A model generated the notes under the pieces. That model saw only the letters and a program-made list of their open reading frames with translations. It searched no databases and was not told the DNA's origin. A stretch of DNA of 23,931 nt from an uncultured Oscillospiraceae bacterium (GTDB taxonomy: Bacteria; Bacillota; Clostridia; Oscillospirales; Oscillospiraceae), in assembly GCA_934630985.1 (NCBI GenBank), contig CAKTXO010000018.1, positions 1 to 23,931 of the forward strand. Reading direction: 5' to 3'. Below, in pieces: positions 7,340 through 15,775 of this stretch (its first letter is position 1; the number at the start of each line of letters is the position of its first letter). Both the position numbers and the translations under genes were made by a program.

Positions 7340-8368
7340 TTATCTCTGGATTCTGCCGGAGCCGTCGCCGCCGGCCAGCTTCTCCACTTCCGCCAGGGTG
7401 ACCATGTTGTAGTCGCCCTCGATGGAGTGCTTCAGAGCGGAAGCCGCAACCGCGAACTCCACAGCTGCCTGGGTGTCCTTGCCGTTCATCAGGGAGTAGA
7501 TCAGGCCGCCGCCGAAGCTGTCGCCGCCGCCGACCCGGTCGATGATGTGCAGGTCGTACTTCTTGGAGAAGCAGTATTCGTCCTTGGCCACGTTGTACAG
7601 CATGGCAGACCAGCCGTTGTCAAAGGCGGAGTGGCTTTCCCGGAGGGTGATGGCAACCATCTCAAAGCCGAACTTGTCGGCCAGCTGCCGGGCGACGCTC
7701 TTGTAGCCCTCGTGGTTCAGCTTGCCGCCGTAGATGTCGGTGGCCTCCGCCTCGATGCCGAAGACGTCCTTGGCGTCCTCCTCGTTGGAGATGCACACGT
7801 CCACATACTGGCACAGATCGGTCATGGCGGCACGGGCCTGCTCCCGGGTCCAGAGCTTGCCCCGGTAGTTCAGGTCGCAGGAAATCTTGATGCCCCGCGC
7901 CTTGGCGGCCTTGCAGGCCTGACGGCAGGTCTCCACCAGATTCTCGCCCAGAGCGGGGGTGATGCCGGTGAAGTGGAACCACTCTGCGCCTTCGAAGATC
8001 TTGTCCCAGTCGAAGTCGGCGGGGACGGACTCCTGGATGGCGGAGTGAGCCCGGTCATAGATGCACACGGAGCCACGCTGAGAAGCGCCCTTCTCATTGA
8101 AGTAGATGCCTACCCGGTTGCCGCCCCGGACGATCTTGGAGGTGTCTACGCCGTACCGGCGCAGAGAGTTGACGGCCGCCTGACCGATGGCGTGGGTGGG
8201 CAGCTTGGTGACGTAGGCCACGTCCATGCCGTAGTTGGCCAGGGACACGGCCACGTTGGCCTCGCCGCCGCCGAAGGTGAATTCCACATGATCGCACTGG
8301 ACAAAACGCTCGTAGTTGTAGGGCTGAAGCCGCAGCATCAGCTCACCGAAGGTGACAATTTTTCCCAT
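7340..8368 (-). CDS. kdgK: 2-keto-3-deoxygluconate kinase (PfkB family)
   Basis: A 342-residue ribokinase/PfkB-family sugar kinase. The N-terminal GGGEANVAVSLA segment (about 33-42) and the C-terminal DRVGGGDSFGGG signature (about 277-288), with catalytic base Asp283, are both present. The best match by motif and context is KDG kinase, which phosphorylates 2-keto-3-deoxygluconate to KDPG. The upstream KDPG aldolase gene, 24 nt away on the same strand, consumes that product. GGGAGG sits 8 nt before the start. A terminator follows directly. A fructokinase or other ketose kinase is possible on sequence alone, but the pairing with the aldolase argues for KDG. Confidence 0.88.
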   Translation of the reverse strand: MGKIVTFGELMLRLQPYNYERFVQCDHVEFTFGGGEANVAVSLANYGMDVAYVTKLPTHAIGQAAVNSLRRYGVDTSKIVRGGNRVGIYFNEKGASQRGSVCIYDRAHSAIQESVPADFDWDKIFEGAEWFHFTGITPALGENLVETCRQACKAAKARGIKISCDLNYRGKLWTREQARAAMTDLCQYVDVCISNEEDAKDVFGIEAEATDIYGGKLNHEGYKSVARQLADKFGFEMVAITLRESHSAFDNGWSAMLYNVAKDEYCFSKKYDLHIIDRVGGGDSFGGGLIYSLMNGKDTQAAVEFAVAASALKHSIEGDYNMVTLAEVEKLAGGDGSGRIQR

Positions 8369-8392
8369 TTTTTCGTTCCTCCCGTATGGTAA

Positions 8393-9349
8393 TTACTTTT
8401 GCAGCAGGTGCAGGGCAAAGCCGCCGAACTCACCTGCCAGGTACACGGCAACCAGCTTGCCGTTCTTGTACTTCGCGGAATCGGCCAGAACCGCGTAGCC
8501 CTTCCGCTCCAGGACGGACACGGCCAGGCCAATATTGTTGGTGCGGATGGCGATGTGGCCGTTGGTGCCGAGATAGGGGCTCTTCATGATCTCCACGCCG
8601 GTGGAGGCGAACACGGAGCTGTTGCCGTCCTTCACGGGCATATCAAAGGCCTTGTTCAGCTCGCCTGCCAGAGACAGGGCGGCCTCGGCGTCGGGCATAT
8701 TGATGCCCACATGAACCACCTCGAAGCCCAGAGCGGCCTTCCGGGCCTCCCGGCACAGGTTCGTGATCTTCTCCCAGTTGCCCGCGGCAATGTCGGCCTT
8801 GGGGCAGACCCAGCTGCCGCCCACGGCGTGGATGAAGGGAGCGGAGATGAAATCGCCTACGTTGTCGGCGTTCACGCCGCCGGTGGGCAGGAACTTCATA
8901 TCGCCGAAGGGAGCCGCCAGATTCTTCAGGGCGGTCAGGCCGCCGTAGACGTTGGCGGGGAAGAACTTGACCATTTTCAGGCCGTACTTCTTGGCGGACA
9001 TGATCTCACTGGGGGTCACGCAGCCGGGAGCCACGGCAATGCCGTTTTCCACACACCAGGCCACGACCTCCTCGCTGAAGCCGGGGGAGACGATGAACTT
9101 GGCACCCATGGATACCGCCAGCTTGGCCTGCTCCAGGTTCAGAACCGTGCCGGCGCCCACCAGCATGTCGGGGCAGTTATCCGCCACAGCCTTGATGGCG
9201 TCGGCGGCGCAGGCCGTGCGGAAGGTGATCTCCATGGTATCGATCCCGCCTGCCAGCATGGCGTTGGCGGTGGGGATGGCATCCTCCGCCTTCTCCAGAA
9301 CAACAACAGGGACGACAACGGAGTCGGCCAGTCTCTTCAGAACATCCAT
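8393..9349 (-). CDS. eda: KDPG/KHG aldolase with C-terminal VOC-like domain
   Basis: A 318-residue protein about 110 residues longer than the usual ~210-residue KDPG aldolase. Residues 1-205 form the class I aldolase barrel. Glu40 (MEITFRT), the GAGTV strand, SPGF, the Schiff-base Lys128 (VKFFPA) and LPTGGV are all visible. It cleaves KDPG to pyruvate and glyceraldehyde-3-phosphate. Residues about 208-318 form a second domain (VVHVGI..., GHIAIRTNNIGLAVSVLERKGY) resembling a glyoxalase/VOC fold, of unknown role. A perfect AGGAGG (9358-9363) precedes the ATG. It is the first gene of an eda-kdgK pair. A GCGTCC/GGACGC hairpin (9372-9389) lies in its leader. Confidence 0.9.
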   Translation of the reverse strand: MDVLKRLADSVVVPVVVLEKAEDAIPTANAMLAGGIDTMEITFRTACAADAIKAVADNCPDMLVGAGTVLNLEQAKLAVSMGAKFIVSPGFSEEVVAWCVENGIAVAPGCVTPSEIMSAKKYGLKMVKFFPANVYGGLTALKNLAAPFGDMKFLPTGGVNADNVGDFISAPFIHAVGGSWVCPKADIAAGNWEKITNLCREARKAALGFEVVHVGINMPDAEAALSLAGELNKAFDMPVKDGNSSVFASTGVEIMKSPYLGTNGHIAIRTNNIGLAVSVLERKGYAVLADSAKYKNGKLVAVYLAGEFGGFALHLLQK

Positions 9350-9412
9350 TTTATTAACCTCCTATAATTATGCGTCCGATCGGGGACGCGGATATATGTA
9401 TTTATGTCGGCG

Positions 9413-9644
9413 TGTCGAACAAGCCTGAAAGATACGGTGTCATTCCGAACCAGTGCTCACACTGGTGTGGGAATCCCCCGGTTGAACGTAAAAACTTTCG
9501 GTTTAGGAACGAAGATGTTTGAATATCAGGGGGATTGCCACGGCAGTGTGCGCTACGTTAAGGTATGACTGCCACTGGCAGTCATTTCGATTTTGATTCG
9601 CTGCGCGGAGCACCACTGCCTCGCAATGACATGGTTTTTCGACG
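9413..9644. repeat. palindromic interspersed repeat, family A, copy 2
   Basis: It starts TGTCGAAC, has TGTCATTCCGAACCAGTG on the left and CACTGCCTCGCAATGACATGG on the right, and closes with GGTTTTTCGAC. Internal blocks (GGTTGAACGTAA, AGGAACGAAGATGTTTGAA, CAGGGGGATTGCC) are shared with copies at 12668 and 21773. Its right end lies only 5 bp past the regulator's stop codon. It separates the LacI-family gene from eda. Confidence 0.7.
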
Positions 9645-9649
9645 GTCTG

Positions 9650-10732
9650 TTATCTGTGATTTTCCCGCCACTGGCGCAGCTGGGTGGATTTGCGGACTAC
9701 CAGCTCCATGGGAAGCAGAATCTCCTGCTTCTCCGTTTCCGGCTCCCGGATCAGCTGGATCAGGGTCTGGGCGGCGATGGAGCCGATCTCTCCGGGACGG
9801 ATATTGAAGGCGGTGAGCTTCGCCGACTGCATGGGGGAAATGGAGAATTGGGAATCCCAGCCCCAGTCGTCGGGGCCGCACAGCCCCAGATCCCCGGGGG
9901 TTTCCAGTCCCATGGTATCCAGAACCCCGGAAATATGGGAACAGGTCACGGAATTGACGGCGATGATGGCGGGCACCTCCCCGGGTGCGCAGGAATCCAG
10001 CAGATTCCGGATGCACCGGGCGGTGTTCTTGTTGTCGCTCAAATCCAGCACATAGGTCAGAGCCTCTCCGTTTTCCTCCGGGAAAATTTCCCCCACGCTT
10101 TGCAGATAGGCGTTGCGCCGATTGAATCGGGCGGAATTGGTGTGATATTCCTGGGTAAAGAAAGCCACCTTGCAGAAGCCCTCCTCTTTCAGGTGGCTGA
10201 CAAGCTTGGGCATGACGCTGAAATGCTGGCTGCCCACAAAGGGAAAGCGGAAATCGCTGACATACCGGTCGCAGAGCACCACCGGTACGCCGTCGCAGGC
10301 CACCCGGATAAGGCTTGGGTTTACATAACTTGCGGTGTTGACGATGAGCCCGTCCACCCGGCGGCACAGAAGGGTCTGGATCAGATGCTCCTCCAGCTCC
10401 AGGTTGTCCTTGCTGTCCACGATCAGGGGCACATAGCCCGCTTCCAGCAGGGTATGTCCCACCCCGCGAACCATGCTGGAGCAGAAGGGACTGGAAATGT
10501 CGGAGACCACCACGCCGATCTGCATGGAGTTGCGCCCCCGCAGGGACTGAGCCAGGGAATTGGGATGATAGTTGGACATCCGGATTACCGTTTCGATGCG
10601 GGAACGGGTGTCCTCGCTCATCATGGAGAACTTTCCGTTCAGAAACCGTGAAACCGTTGTCCTGGAAACACCGGCTCCTTTGGCAATGTCTCCAATGGTA
10701 ACGTTTTTTCTGCTATTATCCGTATTCTTCAT
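9650..10732 (-). CDS. LacI-family transcriptional regulator
   Basis: A 360-residue LacI/GalR regulator. The N-terminal helix-turn-helix (about 11-33, TIGDIAKGAGVSRTTVSRFLNG) is followed by the hinge helix around NSLAQSLR (58-65). A periplasmic-binding-protein-like effector domain runs from about 70 to 345. It is divergent from the permease gene and upstream of eda-kdgK on the same strand. This suggests control of sugar-acid (KDG/gluconate-type) uptake and catabolism, a KdgR-like role, but the ligand is inferred only from neighbours. The RBS AGGAAA is weak. It is transcribed from a strong promoter at 10804-10833. Confidence 0.92.
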   Translation of the reverse strand: MKNTDNSRKNVTIGDIAKGAGVSRTTVSRFLNGKFSMMSEDTRSRIETVIRMSNYHPNSLAQSLRGRNSMQIGVVVSDISSPFCSSMVRGVGHTLLEAGYVPLIVDSKDNLELEEHLIQTLLCRRVDGLIVNTASYVNPSLIRVACDGVPVVLCDRYVSDFRFPFVGSQHFSVMPKLVSHLKEEGFCKVAFFTQEYHTNSARFNRRNAYLQSVGEIFPEENGEALTYVLDLSDNKNTARCIRNLLDSCAPGEVPAIIAVNSVTCSHISGVLDTMGLETPGDLGLCGPDDWGWDSQFSISPMQSAKLTAFNIRPGEIGSIAAQTLIQLIREPETEKQEILLPMELVVRKSTQLRQWRENHR

Positions 10733-10803
10733 TATATATAGTTTCCTGTCTGAAAAGTTCCGTTTCCTTTCGAAAATAGAGGATAAACCCCGGATTTAGC
10801 CCA

Positions 10804-10833
10804 ATTATAACAAAGGTTAAATTCCAAAGTCAA
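10804..10833 (-). promoter_or_regulatory. promoter of the LacI-family regulator
   Basis: On the minus strand, -35 TTGACT (10828-10833) and a consensus -10 TATAAT (10804-10809) are separated by 18 nt, giving a leader of about 65 nt before the regulator start at 10732. A perfect 8-bp inverted repeat AGGAAATC-GATG-GATTTCCT (10925-10944) lies about 90 nt upstream and may be a regulator site. Confidence 0.75.
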
Positions 10834-11042
10834 TAGGAATTCCGCAAATCCAGCCCCGGCGAGCGTTTTTTGTGGAATGTGCTTAATGTGTACCGATTTC
10901 GTATTGTGCGACATGCCGAATTTTAGGAAATCGATGGATTTCCTGTTGCACATCCCTTCCCAGTATGTTAAAGTAATTCCAACGAAATACACAAACATCA
11001 GGGCGGGCTTTCCGGGTTTTTGGTCAAACCCACAGCCTACGC

Positions 11043-11113
11043 CTGACATGGGTCGGTATTTCACGGTATGTTTATCGGTCACGGGGTTTCGTACTACGAA
11101 ACCGATAAACATA
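11043..11113 (+). promoter_or_regulatory. permease promoter with nested palindromic operator
   Basis: A -35 CTGACA (11043-11048) and -10 TATGTT (11067-11072) with 18-nt spacing precede the permease by about 170 nt. The -10 lies in the left arm of an inverted repeat TATGTTTATCGGT / ACCGATAAACATA (11067-11079 and 11101-11113). Between and partly overlapping these arms is a perfect 19-bp palindrome, GGTTTCGTACTACGAAACC (11085-11103). The placement over the -10 and start site fits repression by the divergently encoded LacI-type protein, but binding is inferred. Confidence 0.6.
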
Positions 11114-11243
11114 AGGTAAGGCGAATCGGGTGTTCCCGCACCCGGTTCCAAAGGAAAGGAGAAAGGGGAAGCATTCGGGATATTCATCGAGTCAGACAAA
11201 GGGCAAAATCTCTTTGAAATTTTGAAAGGGAGGACAACTTCTT

Positions 11244-12536
11244 ATGCAAACCATCCTCGGTATTATTCTTCTGATTACCTTCCTGGCATTCATCTACTAT
11301 GCCGCCCGCGGCGGTAACCTGATGCTGGGTCTGTTCGTTATGGCACTTCTGTGGTCCGGAATCGGCGTTCTGGGCGGAACCGTTACCTGGACGGACATCA
11401 ACACCACCATTTTTGACGGCGGCCCCACCGGCTTCGGCCCCACCGCCGTGTACATCATCTTCGGCTCCTGGTTCGGCCGCATCCTGGTGGAGACCGGCAT
11501 CGCCGGCACCATCATCCGCAATGCCGTTGAGCTGGGCGGCGACAAGCCCGGCTTGACCTGCATCCTGCTGAACCTGGTCACCGCGCTGATCTTCACCACC
11601 TCCTACGGCCCCGGCGCCGTGGTCGCCATCGGCGTTATCGTGTTCCCCATCATGCTGTCCCTGGGCATCCCCAAGCCCCTGGCCGCCGGCTCCTTCTGCA
11701 TGTCCGTCGGCTGCGGTCTGTACTTCAACCAGTCCCTGCTGAACCAGGCTGCCGGTGCTATGGCCATCGGTGAGGAGAAGTACGTCATCGGCAGCGAGTG
11801 GTACGCCTTCGCCGCCGTGGCCTTCGCCATCCACTTCCTGAGCATCGTCATCATGGTCATGATGAACATGAAGAAGAACAAGGCACACGCCTGGGCCGCC
11901 GCTTCCGTGGACACCAGCAAGAACGTGCCCGCCATCGCCATGCTGACCCCCATCCTGCCCGTGCTGCTGGCCATCGCCCTGAAGGTCAGCATGATCCCCG
12001 GCATCCTGCTGGCGGTTATCTTCGCTCTCATCACTACCGGCAACTGCAAGAGCTGGTCCAAGATCGCCGACCTGGTGCAGAAGACCTTCCACGACGGCGT
12101 GTCCGACGTGGGTCTGGTTCTGGGCTTCCTGATGTTCCTGCAGATGTTCTGCAAGTCCGCCGGTATGATCAAGGGTCTGCTGGCTCCCATCCTGGCTCCC
12201 ATCCTGCCCAACAGCATGTTCCTGATGTTCCTGCTGTTCGGTCTGTTCTCCGTTCTGGCTATGTACCGTGGTCCTCTGACCATCTGGGGCGCCGGCATGG
12301 CTCTGTTTGTCATCGTGGCCGAAGCCACCGGCTGGCCTCTGGCAGTGCTGTACCCCCTGTTCTACATCCCCTGCTGCACCATCAACACCAACATCTGCCC
12401 CACCCAGTCCTGGAACATGTGGGCCATCGGCTACACCCAGGTCAGCGTGAAGGACTTCATGAAGACCACTCTGCCCTTCGGCCTGGTCTGCGCCTTCATC
12501 CTGGAGATGGTCGCCTACGTCATGTTTGCGATGTAA
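11244..12536 (+). CDS. GntP/IT-superfamily organic-anion permease
   Basis: A 430-residue integral membrane protein with about 11-12 hydrophobic segments, beginning with an N-terminal helix at residues 2-20. Conserved features of ion-transporter-superfamily carboxylate/gluconate permeases are the loop with GFGPTAVY and the segment GPGAVVAIGVIVFPIMLSLGIP followed by AAGS. The likely substrate is a sugar acid or other small carboxylate. Divergence from the LacI regulator and the eda-kdgK genes favours a gluconate/KDG-like acid. The downstream oxoprolinase-family gene would instead suggest a cyclic amide or amino-acid derivative. A GGGAGG site precedes the ATG. Codon use is strongly C-ending, as in the hydantoinase-like gene, which suggests high expression. 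Confidence 0.8.
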   Translation: MQTILGIILLITFLAFIYYAARGGNLMLGLFVMALLWSGIGVLGGTVTWTDINTTIFDGGPTGFGPTAVYIIFGSWFGRILVETGIAGTIIRNAVELGGDKPGLTCILLNLVTALIFTTSYGPGAVVAIGVIVFPIMLSLGIPKPLAAGSFCMSVGCGLYFNQSLLNQAAGAMAIGEEKYVIGSEWYAFAAVAFAIHFLSIVIMVMMNMKKNKAHAWAAASVDTSKNVPAIAMLTPILPVLLAIALKVSMIPGILLAVIFALITTGNCKSWSKIADLVQKTFHDGVSDVGLVLGFLMFLQMFCKSAGMIKGLLAPILAPILPNSMFLMFLLFGLFSVLAMYRGPLTIWGAGMALFVIVAEATGWPLAVLYPLFYIPCCTINTNICPTQSWNMWAIGYTQVSVKDFMKTTLPFGLVCAFILEMVAYVMFAM

Positions 12537-12574
12537 AATGCCTTTTTCTGACTGACAATATTCTTATACTCCCC

Positions 12575-12604
12575 GCCTGTAGGAAGCCCCGGCTTCCTAC
12601 AGGC
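12575..12604 (+). terminator. perfect 14-bp hairpin after the permease gene
   Basis: GCCTGTAGGAAGCC (12575-12588) pairs perfectly with GGCTTCCTACAGGC (12591-12604), starting 39 nt past the permease stop. No T-run follows, so it may be a partial terminator or an mRNA-stabilising 3' structure that separates permease expression from the next genes. Confidence 0.5.
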
Positions 12605-12644
12605 TCCTATCCTGCCTGAGCCTTTCCCATGAACTTGAAAATTT

Positions 12645-12926
12645 ACGGTGAAATCACCGTTTGAGGCTGTCGAAAAACCGTGTCATTGCGAGCCAGTGCT
12701 CACACTGGCGTGGCAATCCCCCTGATTTTCAAACGTTTTCGTCCCTAAATCATCGGTTCTTACGTTCAACCGGGGGATTCCCACACCAGTCTGCGATATA
12801 TTACGGTATGATTGCCACTGGCAATCATTACTATTTTAATTCGCTGCGCGGAGCACCACTGGTTCGGAATGACAACGTATCTTTCGGACTTTTTTGACAC
12901 GCTGTCACGGTGAAATCACCGTTTGA
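12645..12926. repeat. family A repeat, copy 3, flanked by a 20-bp direct repeat
   Basis: The element runs from TGTCGAAAAA (12668) to TTTTTGACA (12899) and contains the family A arms (TGTCATTGCGAGCCAGTG left, CACTGGTTCGGAATGACA right). Just outside it, ACGGTGAAATCACCGTTTGA occurs as an exact direct repeat at 12645-12664 and 12907-12926. The repeat is itself palindromic (ACGGTGAAATCACCGT, with one mismatched central pair). Internal blocks match copy 2 but run in the opposite orientation. This is either target duplication on insertion or recombination between pre-existing repeats. Confidence 0.75.
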
Positions 12927-12980
12927 TGTCCATAAACAAAAATTAAAATTGAAACTTGTTATTTATTAGGAGGAACATCC

Positions 12981-15113
12981 ATGAGCAATCATCGCAAGGT
13001 TCGCGTCGGCATTGACGTTGGCGGCACCCACACCAAGGCCGTGGCCCTGGACAATGAGACCAATGAGATCGTCGGCGAGTCCATCGTCATGACCAGTCAC
13101 GACGACGAGCTGGGTGTCGCCGCGGGCGTCATCGAGTGCTTCCAGAACTGCCTGAGCGAGAACGGCATCGCCCCTGAGGACGTGGTCTTCATCGCCCACT
13201 CCACCACCCAGGCTACCAACGCCCTCATCGAGGGTGACGTTGCCAAGGTGGGCATCCTGGCCATGGGCGGCGGCGGCATCAGCGGTATGCTCGCCAAGAG
13301 CCAGTCCAAGGTGGGCGACATTCTGCTCGACAGCGGCCGCTATATCCACACCACCCATACTTACCTGAAGAGCAAGCAGGTGAGTGAAGAGACCGTCCGG
13401 GAGCACGTTCAGAAGCTGGTGGACGACGGGGCTACCGTCATCGCCGCCTCCGAGGCCTTCGGCGTGGACTCCATCGAGCATGAGATGCTGGTGAAGGCCG
13501 AGGCCGACCGCCGGGGACTCATGGCTTCCGTTGCCTCCGATATTTCCAAGCTCTACGGCCTGACCCGCCGTACCCGCACCGCCGCCATCAACGGCTCCAT
13601 TCTGCCCAAGATGATGAACACCGCCAACTGCACCGAAAGCGCCGTCCGCTCCGCGGGCGTGGACGTGCCTCTGATGATCATGCGCGGCGACGGCGGCGTT
13701 ATGGATATCAACGAAATGAAGAAGCGTCCCGTGCTGACCATGCTCTCCGGCCCCGCCGCTTCCGTCATGGGCGCTCTGATGTACCTGCGGGCTTCCAACG
13801 GCATCTACTTTGAGGTCGGCGGCACCACCACCAACATCGGCGTCATCAAGAACGGCCGTCCCGGCGTGGAGTACGCCTCCGTGGGCGGTCACGACACCTA
13901 CGTCAACTCCCTGGACGTGAAGGTTCAGGGAGTGGCCGGCGGCTCCATGGTTCGTGCCGGCAACAAGCAGATTCTGGACGTTGGCCCCCGTTCCGCTCAC
14001 ATCGCGGGTCTGGGCTACGCCGTCTACACCCCTCTGGAGGAGATCGAGGAGCCCGAGCTGGAGTTCTTCTCCCCCAAGGAGGGCGATCCCGCCGACTATG
14101 TCCGCATCAAGCTCAAGAGCGGCAAGCGGGTGACCATCACCAACTCCTGCGCCGCCAACGTGCTGGGCTACGTCAAGGAGGGCGACTACTCCCGGGGCAA
14201 CGTGGAATCCGCCCGGAAGTGCATCCAGCCTCTGGCCGACTATGTGGGCGTGTCCGTGGAGGAGTGCTGCCGTCAGATCCTGCACAAGGCCTACGAGCAC
14301 ATCGAGCCTATCATCCTGAACTTCGCCGAGAAGTATAAGATCGACCGGGATCAGATCGACCTGGTTGGCTGCGGCGGCGGCGCCAGCGCCCTGCTCCCCT
14401 ACTCCGCCGAGCAGCTGAACATGCGCTACTCCCTGGCCAAGCACGCCGAGGTCATTTCCTCCATCGGTGTGGCCCTGGCCATGATCCGGGACGTGGTGGA
14501 GCGTGTCATCCCCAACCCCACCACCGAGGACATCCGTCAGATCAAGAAGGAAGCCAAGGAAATGGCCATCAAGAACGGTGCCGTGCCCGATACCATCGAG
14601 GTGCAGATCGAGATCGACAACCAGACCTCCAAGGTCACCGCCATCGCCATGGGCTCCAACGAGGTTCAGGCCACCGACCTGAAGCTGCGCTGTGACATCC
14701 ACGAGGCTCGGAAGCTGGCCGCCAACTCCATGCGCTGCGAGGAGAAGGACGTGGAGGATCTGGTGTCCAACGACGTGTTCTACATCTTCGGCCACCAGAA
14801 CGGCGAGAAGCACAATGTGCGCATCGTTGACCACCGGGGCTTTGTGAAGGCTCAGTGCGGCGACGCCATCGCGGAAAGCTGCCTGGCCAAGGACTGGGAG
14901 AAGGTCGTCACCGAAATGTGGGAGAAGACCCTATACTACAAGAACGAAATGGCCAGAACCCCCGATTTCTTCCTGTGCATCGGCGGCAAGGTGCTGGACT
15001 TCACCAGCTCTCTGAACCTGGAACAGCTGATGATGGTCATGCGCTCCGAGTTCCTGGAGGCTGACCCCGACGAGGGCATCCTGCTGGTTGCCTCCCGGAC
15101 GGAAATCCTGTAA
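12981..15113 (+). CDS. HyuA-type hydantoinase/oxoprolinase family protein
   Basis: A 710-residue protein of the hydantoinase A/oxoprolinase (ATP-dependent amidohydrolase or carboxylase beta-type) superfamily. Hydantoinase_A_N features are VGIDVGGTHTKAV (9-21) and HSTTQATNALIEG (73-85). The core has MRGDGGVM (about 234), TMLSGPAASVMGA (about 253) and YFEVGGTTTNIGV (about 276), where the common FDMGGTSxD reads FEVGGTTTN. A CGGGASALLP motif occurs late. The family activates amide carbonyls with ATP in hydantoin or 5-oxoproline hydrolysis, or ketones in acetone carboxylase. The usual partner HyuB is absent from this window. AGGAGG (12969-12974) precedes the ATG. The stop overlaps the next start (TAATG). 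Confidence 0.88.
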   Translation: MSNHRKVRVGIDVGGTHTKAVALDNETNEIVGESIVMTSHDDELGVAAGVIECFQNCLSENGIAPEDVVFIAHSTTQATNALIEGDVAKVGILAMGGGGISGMLAKSQSKVGDILLDSGRYIHTTHTYLKSKQVSEETVREHVQKLVDDGATVIAASEAFGVDSIEHEMLVKAEADRRGLMASVASDISKLYGLTRRTRTAAINGSILPKMMNTANCTESAVRSAGVDVPLMIMRGDGGVMDINEMKKRPVLTMLSGPAASVMGALMYLRASNGIYFEVGGTTTNIGVIKNGRPGVEYASVGGHDTYVNSLDVKVQGVAGGSMVRAGNKQILDVGPRSAHIAGLGYAVYTPLEEIEEPELEFFSPKEGDPADYVRIKLKSGKRVTITNSCAANVLGYVKEGDYSRGNVESARKCIQPLADYVGVSVEECCRQILHKAYEHIEPIILNFAEKYKIDRDQIDLVGCGGGASALLPYSAEQLNMRYSLAKHAEVISSIGVALAMIRDVVERVIPNPTTEDIRQIKKEAKEMAIKNGAVPDTIEVQIEIDNQTSKVTAIAMGSNEVQATDLKLRCDIHEARKLAANSMRCEEKDVEDLVSNDVFYIFGHQNGEKHNVRIVDHRGFVKAQCGDAIAESCLAKDWEKVVTEMWEKTLYYKNEMARTPDFFLCIGGKVLDFTSSLNLEQLMMVMRSEFLEADPDEGILLVASRTEIL

Positions 15114-15775
15114 TGATCGCCGATTGGTGCCGGGAATTAGCCAGCTTTCCGGAGTCCGTCTGGATTGCCTACGCCCACTCCCGGGAGCCTTTGCGAAGGC
15201 TCGTCACATCCGAAGATTACGCCAACCATTTCCACGCCTCCGATTCCTGCGGCGTGGAAATGGCACGGCAGGTTCGCGGAGATTGGGGCGATATCTCCTG
15301 CCGGGAGCTGGCGGAAAAGCTGAACGTAAAGTTGGAATGGCCGGCCATGCCCGAGGGAAACGGCCTTGTGACCTTCGCCTGCTATTTTGAGCCCGACCGG
15401 ATTCAGGTCTATACGGACAACGCCGCCGCTACCCGCTCCCTGATTCAGGAAAGCGGCGGTGTGGAATTTTTAGGCGACGTGGACATCGGCGAAATGCTCC
15501 TTGCCCACGAGCTGTGCCATGTGCTCCAGCACCGGCAGCCGGAGTTGTACACCAATCGCAAACACATCCGGCTCCAGAAAATCGGCCCCTGGGAGCGGCG
15601 AAGCCGACTGGTGTCCCTGGAAGAAGTGGCCGCCATGGCCTTCGCCCGGGAAATGCTGCGCCTTTCCCACAGCCCCTATGTGTACGATGTGCTGATGCTG
15701 CTGCCCCAGGCCACCCCGGAGGCTCAGCGGCTCTTTACCCAGCTCCGGCAGTTTGCCGAGGAGGAGACCCTATGA
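15113..15775 (+). CDS. putative HExxH metallopeptidase (ImmA/IrrE-like)
   Basis: A 220-residue protein I cannot place firmly. Residues 132-136 are HELCH, an HExxH zinc site in the context LLAHELCHVLQH. About 34 residues later comes LEEVAAMAFAREML (169-182), resembling the ExxAxxFAxxxL ligand helix of ImmA/IrrE (M78) peptidases, so Glu170 or Glu171 could be the third zinc ligand. There is no signal peptide or helix-turn-helix. It starts on the last base of the HyuA stop (TAATG) and its own stop overlaps the next start (ATGA), so the three are translationally coupled. A role in processing or regulating the HyuA-like protein is only a guess. Confidence 0.75.
   Translation: MIADWCRELASFPESVWIAYAHSREPLRRLVTSEDYANHFHASDSCGVEMARQVRGDWGDISCRELAEKLNVKLEWPAMPEGNGLVTFACYFEPDRIQVYTDNAAATRSLIQESGGVEFLGDVDIGEMLLAHELCHVLQHRQPELYTNRKHIRLQKIGPWERRSRLVSLEEVAAMAFAREMLRLSHSPYVYDVLMLLPQATPEAQRLFTQLRQFAEEETL

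Noticed and set aside
7313..8392. 359-codon open frame antisense to kdgK
   Set aside because: Shadow of the kinase gene, which has the PfkB signature and an RBS. The frame also runs through the terminator.
9438..9640. Possible CRISPR array or attachment site
   Set aside because: The units are single long palindromes with related spacers, not regularly spaced direct repeats, and no cas or integrase gene is present.
12966..14834. 622-codon open frame antisense to the hyuA-type gene
   Set aside because: It is His/Gly/Val-rich low-complexity translation caused by the C-ending codon bias of the real gene. It has no RBS and no recognisable domain.
12981..15113. Acetone carboxylase beta subunit
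   Set aside because: Length and superfamily fit, but no alpha (HyuB-like) or gamma subunit gene is nearby, so the more general family name was kept.
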